Assembly: GCF_014196525.1 (NCBI RefSeq)
Contig: NZ_JACIDX010000001.1
Span: 434,001-498,000 of the forward strand
From: Novosphingobium sediminicola
GTDB taxonomy: Bacteria; Pseudomonadota; Alphaproteobacteria; Sphingomonadales; Sphingomonadaceae
Direction: 5' to 3'
DNA length: 64,000 bases
This document shows, in pieces, positions 33,301-39,300 of this stretch; the first letter of the stretch is position 1, and each line of letters starts with the position of its first letter. Below the pieces are notes generated by a model that saw only the letters and a list, made by a program, of their open reading frames with translations, made no database searches and had not been told where the DNA came from. Made by a program: the position numbers and the translations under genes.

Positions 33301-36300
33301 TGCCGTTCGAACTGTCCTTGCCGGTCTGGATCAAGCCGCTCTGCGTGACCGAAACCGCGCCCGCATCGCCCGCCGTGCCGCCCGCGCCGCCGCCGACCGA
33401 GGAGGAGGCATCGTCCGTCATCGAGAAAGCGCCGCCCACGGCAAGGCCGCCCTTGCCGCCGCCGCCGCCCACGGATTGAGCGAAAATGCCGTTGGCCTGA
33501 ACGCCCTGCGTGCCGATGGCGCCGCTGCGGTCGATGGTGACGTCGCCCGCATTGCCTGCGCCGCCGCCGCTGCCGCCCACCGATTCGCTGTCCGCGCCGG
33601 CATCCTTGGACAGGCCCAGCCCGACCGACAGGCCGCCCGTGCCGCCGCCGCCGCCCACGCTTTGCGCCAGCACGCCATTGGCCTGATCGCCGATGGTGGC
33701 GATAATGCCGCTGCCCGTGACGGAAACCGTGCCCGCATCAGACCCGGTGCCGCCGCCGCCGCCGCCCACCTTGGACGAGGATTCGCCCGAGATCGACGCG
33801 CCCAGCCCCACCGAGAGGCCGCCATTGCCGCCGCCCCCGCCAATCGACTGGGCCAGAATGCCGTTCGAGCCTTGGCCCTGCGTGCCGATGTCGCTGGTGG
33901 CCGCCACGGTGACATTGCCCGAGGTCGAACCCGAACCGCCCTCGCCGCCGACCACGCTCGATTCCGCGCCGCCTTCCTTGGAGAAAGCGCCGCCCGCGGC
34001 AAAGCCGCCCGAGCCGCCGCCGCCGCCGATCGATTGGGCAAATATGCCGTTGGCAATGCCGCCCACCGTGGTGATCGTGCCATTCGTGGTGACCGAAACA
34101 TTGCCCGATGTGCCGCCCAGCGAGCCTGCACCGCCGCCCACCGTCGAGGTGGAATCGCCATCTTCCTTGAGCGTCAGCGTGGCGCCCACGCCAAAGCCGC
34201 CCTTGCCGCCGCCGCCGCCCACGCTTTGCGCGAACACGCCGTTCGAGCCCATGCCCTGCGTCGAAACGCCGCCGCTGGTGTCAACCGTCACGTCGCCCGC
34301 ATTGCCGCCGCTGCCGCCGCCGCCGCCAACGACATCCGAAGAGGCCCCGCCATCCTTGGAGAAAGCGCCGCCCACCGAGAAGCCGCCCACGCCGCCGCCG
34401 CCGCCCACGCTCTGCGCCAGCACACCGTTCGAGAAAGCGCCCACCGTGGTGATCAGGCCCGTATTGGCCACCGAGACCGTATCGGCATTGCCCGCCGTGC
34501 CGCCCGCGCCGCCGCCGACCGAGGAATCAGCGTCCTTCTTCAATGAAACGCCCGCGCCCACGGCAAAGGCGCCATTGCCGCCGCCGCCGCCCACGCTCTG
34601 CGCAAAGATGCCATTGGCCGTCGCGCCCAGCGTCGAAATGCCGCCGATATTGGTGACCGAAACGGTCGAGGCATTGCCCGCCGCCCCGCCGCCGCCGCCG
34701 ACCTGATTGCTGGTGGCGTCCGAATCGGCCGAGAAAGCCCCGCCAATGGCAAAGCCGCCATTGCCGCCGCCCCCGCCCACCGACTGGGCCAGAATGCCGT
34801 TGGAGCCGGTGCCCTGCGTGACCACCGAATAGCCCGCGATCAGCGGGTTCGCGCCCAGATCGGCGCTGACCGTGACCGCGCCCGCATCATTGCCCGCGCC
34901 GCCCAGGCCGCCGATGCCCTGCGTATTGGCCCCGCCCTTTTGCGAAAGCGAGGCGGCAATCGAAAAGCCGCCATTGCCGCCGCCGCCGCCAACGCTCTGC
35001 GCGAAAATGCCGTTGGACAGATTGCCCTGCGTGGCCACGGTGCCGGTGCTCTGCACCGAAACATCGCCCGCCAGACCGCCATCGCCGCCCGCGCCGCCAT
35101 AATTGCGGCCAATCGACTGGCCCTTGATCGATCCGGTGACCGTCAGGCTGAACCCGCCATTGCCGCCGCCGCCGCCGATCGACTGCGCCTCGATGCCATC
35201 GGCATTGTTGCCCAGCGTGGTGATATTGCCGACCGAGACCAGATCGACATTGCCAGCCGCATTGCCCGTGCCGCCCGTGCCGCCGATGCCCACGCCCACG
35301 GCATTGCCCTGCGACAGCGAGAGCGCGCCCGAAAAGCCGCCATTGCCGCCGCCGCCGCCCACGCTCTGCGCAAACAGGCCGACCGAACTGTCGCCCGTGG
35401 TGGAAACATCACCGGTGCTGCCCAGATGGACATTGCCCGCCGTGGCGCCAAGCCCGCCCTGACCGCCGACGGCCACGGCTGCGGCCACGCCGCTGCTGTT
35501 GAAAGTGATCGAGCCGGAAATGGCAAAACCGCCATTGCCGCCGCCCCCGCCCAGCGACTGGGCCAGAACGCCATAGGCCTGAATGCCGGTGGTCTGGATA
35601 TTGCCCGCCGAATCGACCGAAACATCGCTGCCCTTGCCGCCATTGCCGCCCGCGCCGCCCAGCGACAGGCTGGGCGCAGCATATTGCGCCCCCGCCACCG
35701 AAACCGAGAAGCCGCCATTGCCGCCGCCGCCGCCCAGCGACTGCGCGACAATGCCATTGGCCATGATGCCGCTGGTGCCGATATCGCCGGTGCTCGACAC
35801 GGTGACCGTGCCCGCATCGCCGCCCTGTCCGGCCCCGCCGCCAAACGAGAGCGCGGCGGCCCCATATTGCGCGCCCGCGCCGCTGAAGGCAAAGCCGCCA
35901 TTGCCGCCGCCACCGCCCACGCTTTGCGCGAAAATGCCGTTCGACTGGTCGCCCAGCGTGCGGATCATGCCGATCGTGCTGGCCGTGACATTGCCCGCAT
36001 TGCCCGCGCCGCCGCCCGCGCCGCCAAAGCCCATCGAGAGCGCGCCATATTGCGCGCCGCCCGCCGCGATGGAAAAGCCGCCGTTGCCGCCGCCCCCGCC
36101 CACGCTCTGCGCCTCGATGCCGTTGGACATCTGCGATGCGGTCGAAATGTCGCCGGTGCTGCTCAGGTCAACATCGCCGGCATCGCCGCCGCCGCCAGCG
36201 CCGCCGCCAAAGGACAGCGAGGCCGTGCCATATTGCGCGCCTGCAAGGCTGGCCGAAAAGCCGCCATTGCCGCCGCCCCCGCCCAGCGATTGCGCAAACA

Positions 36301-39300
36301 GGCCCGCCGATTGCGCGCCCTGCGTGATCACCGTGCCGGTGCTGGTCAGGCTGGCGCTGCCCGCATTGCCGCCGCCGCCGCCTGCGCCGCCAAAGCCCAG
36401 CGCCAGCGAGCCATATTGCGCGCCCGCCGCCGCCACCGACCAGCCGCCATTGCCGCCGCCCCCGCCAATTGACTGCGACTGCGCGCCCGCGCTGAAATCG
36501 CCGATGGTGGTGATATTGCCCGCATTGGTCAGGCTGGACGAACCCGCCGAGGCGCCATTGCCCGCGCCGCCGCCAAACGACAGCGCGGCTGCACCAAATT
36601 GCGCGCCCGCCGCCGCCACGGAAAAGCCGCCGTTGCCGCCGCCGCCGCCCACGCTCTGGGCAAACAGGCCCTGCGCATTGGCGCCCGTGGTGGACACAGT
36701 GCCGGTCGAATCGAGCGAGACATTGCCCGAGACGCCGCCGCTGGCCCCCTTGCCGCCGAAGCCAAGCGAGACGGCCCCGAACTGGGCCCCCGCCGCGCTG
36801 ATGGCAAAGCCGCCATTGCCGCCACCCCCGCCCACCGACTGCGCCCGCGCGCCAGTCGAGAAATCGCCGCTGGTGGTCAGGTCGCCATTGCTGGTGACGC
36901 CGACATTGCCCGATGTGCCGCCATTGCCGCCATCGCCGCCCACCGCCACGCTAAGCGCGCCGAACTGACCGCCCGACAGCGCGATGGCAAAGCCGCCATT
37001 GCCGCCGCCGCCGCCCAGCGACTGGGCGAGAATGGCGTCGGAATTGGCGCCATTGGTGGAAACCGCGCCGCTGCTGCCCAGCGTGACCGTGCTGCCATCA
37101 CCGCCATTGCCGCCGCCGCCGCCAAAGCTCAGGCTGGCTCCGCCGCCCTGACCGCCCGCCGCCGTGACCACGCCGCCGCCATTGCCGCCGCCGCCGCCCA
37201 CGCTCTGCGCAAACAGACCCTGCGCGCTGCCGCCATTGGTGCTGACATTGCCGGTGCTGCTGAGCGTGACGGCCGCGCCATTGCCGCCATTCGCGCCCGC
37301 GCCGCCAAAGCCAAGGCTGACCCCGCCGGCCCAGCCGCCCGAGGCCGAAGCGGCAAAGCCGCCATTGCCGCCGCCCCCGCCGATGGACTGCGCCATCGCG
37401 CCAAAGGATGTCACCCCGCTGGTGGAAATATCACCCACGCTGGAAACATTGACCGTGCCCGCATTGCCGCCATTCGCGCCCGCGCCGCCAAACGAGGCCG
37501 CGATGCCGCCGATCCCGCCGCCCGCGCCCGAGACCGAAAAGCCGCCATTGCCGCCGCCGCCGCCGATGGACTGGGCAAAGATGCCCGAGGAGGAATTGCC
37601 ATTGGTCGACAGATCGCCGCTTGAGGCAACCGTCACCGCCTTGCCCGCGCCGCCATTGCCGCCCGCGCCGCCAAAGGTCAGGCTGGCACCGCCGATCGCG
37701 CCGCCAGCAAGACCCACGGCAAAGCCGCCATTGCCGCCGCCCCCGCCCACGCTTTCGGCAAAGATCGCGTCCGACTGGGTGCCCTGCGTAGCAATCGCGC
37801 CCACCGAGGTGACATTGACGGTCGAGGCATCCGAACCCGCGCCGCCAGCGCCGCCAAAGGTCGAATTAACCGCGCCCAGCCCCACGCCGCCGCTGGCCGC
37901 AAAGCCGCCATTGCCGCCGCCGCCGCCAACGGATTGCGCAAAGATGCCGCGCGACTGATTATCGCCGGTGGTGATGTCGGTGTGGCTGTTGACCAGAACC
38001 GAGCCGCCCGTGCCGCCCACGCCGCCCGCGCCGCCAAAGCCCATGGTGAAGCTGGCGCCCAGCGAGACGCCCGCGGCCACCGAAAAGCCGCCATTGCCGC
38101 CGCCGCCGCCCACCGAGCTGGCATAAATGCCGTCCGACTGGGTGCCCTGTGTGGTGATCGAACCGGCAAGGCCGACGATCACATTATTGCCCGAGCCGCC
38201 ATTGCCGCCCGTGCCGCCAAAGGCCATCGACACCGTCGCGCCCAGCCCCGCCGAGGCCGAAACCGCAAAGCCGCCATTGCCGCCGCCGCCGCCGACGGAT
38301 TGCGCGAAAAGCCCGCGCGAACGGTCGCCGGTGGTATAGATCGTGGTGTTGCCAAGGTTGCTCTGAATGCCGGTGCAGCCCGCATTGGCATTGACGCAGA
38401 CCAGCCCGCCCGCGCCGCCATTGCCGCCCGTGCCGCCAAAGGCCGCGCTGGCAAACAGACCGCCCGAGATCGCGCCGCCGCCATTGCCGCCGCCGCCGCC
38501 CACAGCCTGGGCAAAGATCGCGGCGGAATTGTCGCCGCCGGTGCTGATGCTGCCGGTGTCGCCGATAGTCACCCGGCCCGCATTGCCGCCTGCGCCGCCG
38601 CCGCCGCCCATGGCAACCGTGCCGCCCGAGCCGCCGCCATTGCCGCCGCCGCCGCCGACGGATTGGGCAAAAATGCCCATCGAAGCCTCGCCCGAGGTGC
38701 TGATCGCGCCGGAATTGAGGACCGTGACATTGCCGCCCACGCCGCCCTGCGCGCCGCTGCCGCCCAGCGAGAGCAGGCCGGTCGAGGTGCCGCCATTGCC
38801 GCCGCCCCCGCCCACGGACTGGGCGAAAATGCCGGTCGATCCGGTGCCGCCCGTGGCGATGGAGCCGCTGTTATTGACCGAAACCGTGCCGCCCGCGCCG
38901 CCGCCGCCGCCCTTGCCGCCAAGGCTGATCAGGCCGATGGACGCGCCGCCATCACCGCCGCCGCCGCCGATCGACTGGGCAAAAATGCCGATGGAGCCGA
39001 TGTTGGCCGTGGTGATCGCCCCGCCATTGACCACCGAAACCGTGCCGCCCGGGCTGGTGTTCGAACCGCTGCCGCCGATGGCGCCGATACCCACCGATGC
39101 GCCGCCATTGCCGCCGCCGCCACCCACGCTCTGCGCATAGATGCCATTGGCAAACTGGCCATAGGTGCGGATGACGCCATCATTGACGATGGACACCGCA
39201 CCGCCCGAGCCGCCGCCCGCGCCCGAGCCGCCCAGCCCGACCAGACCCACCGAGGTCGAGCCGTTGCCGCCGCCGCCGCCGATCGACTGAGCCATCAGGC

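Noticed and set aside
31466..34546. A 1026-codon plus-strand frame, and a similar one at 37934-40750
   Set aside because: Same cause: shadows of the repeated codons of the giant gene.
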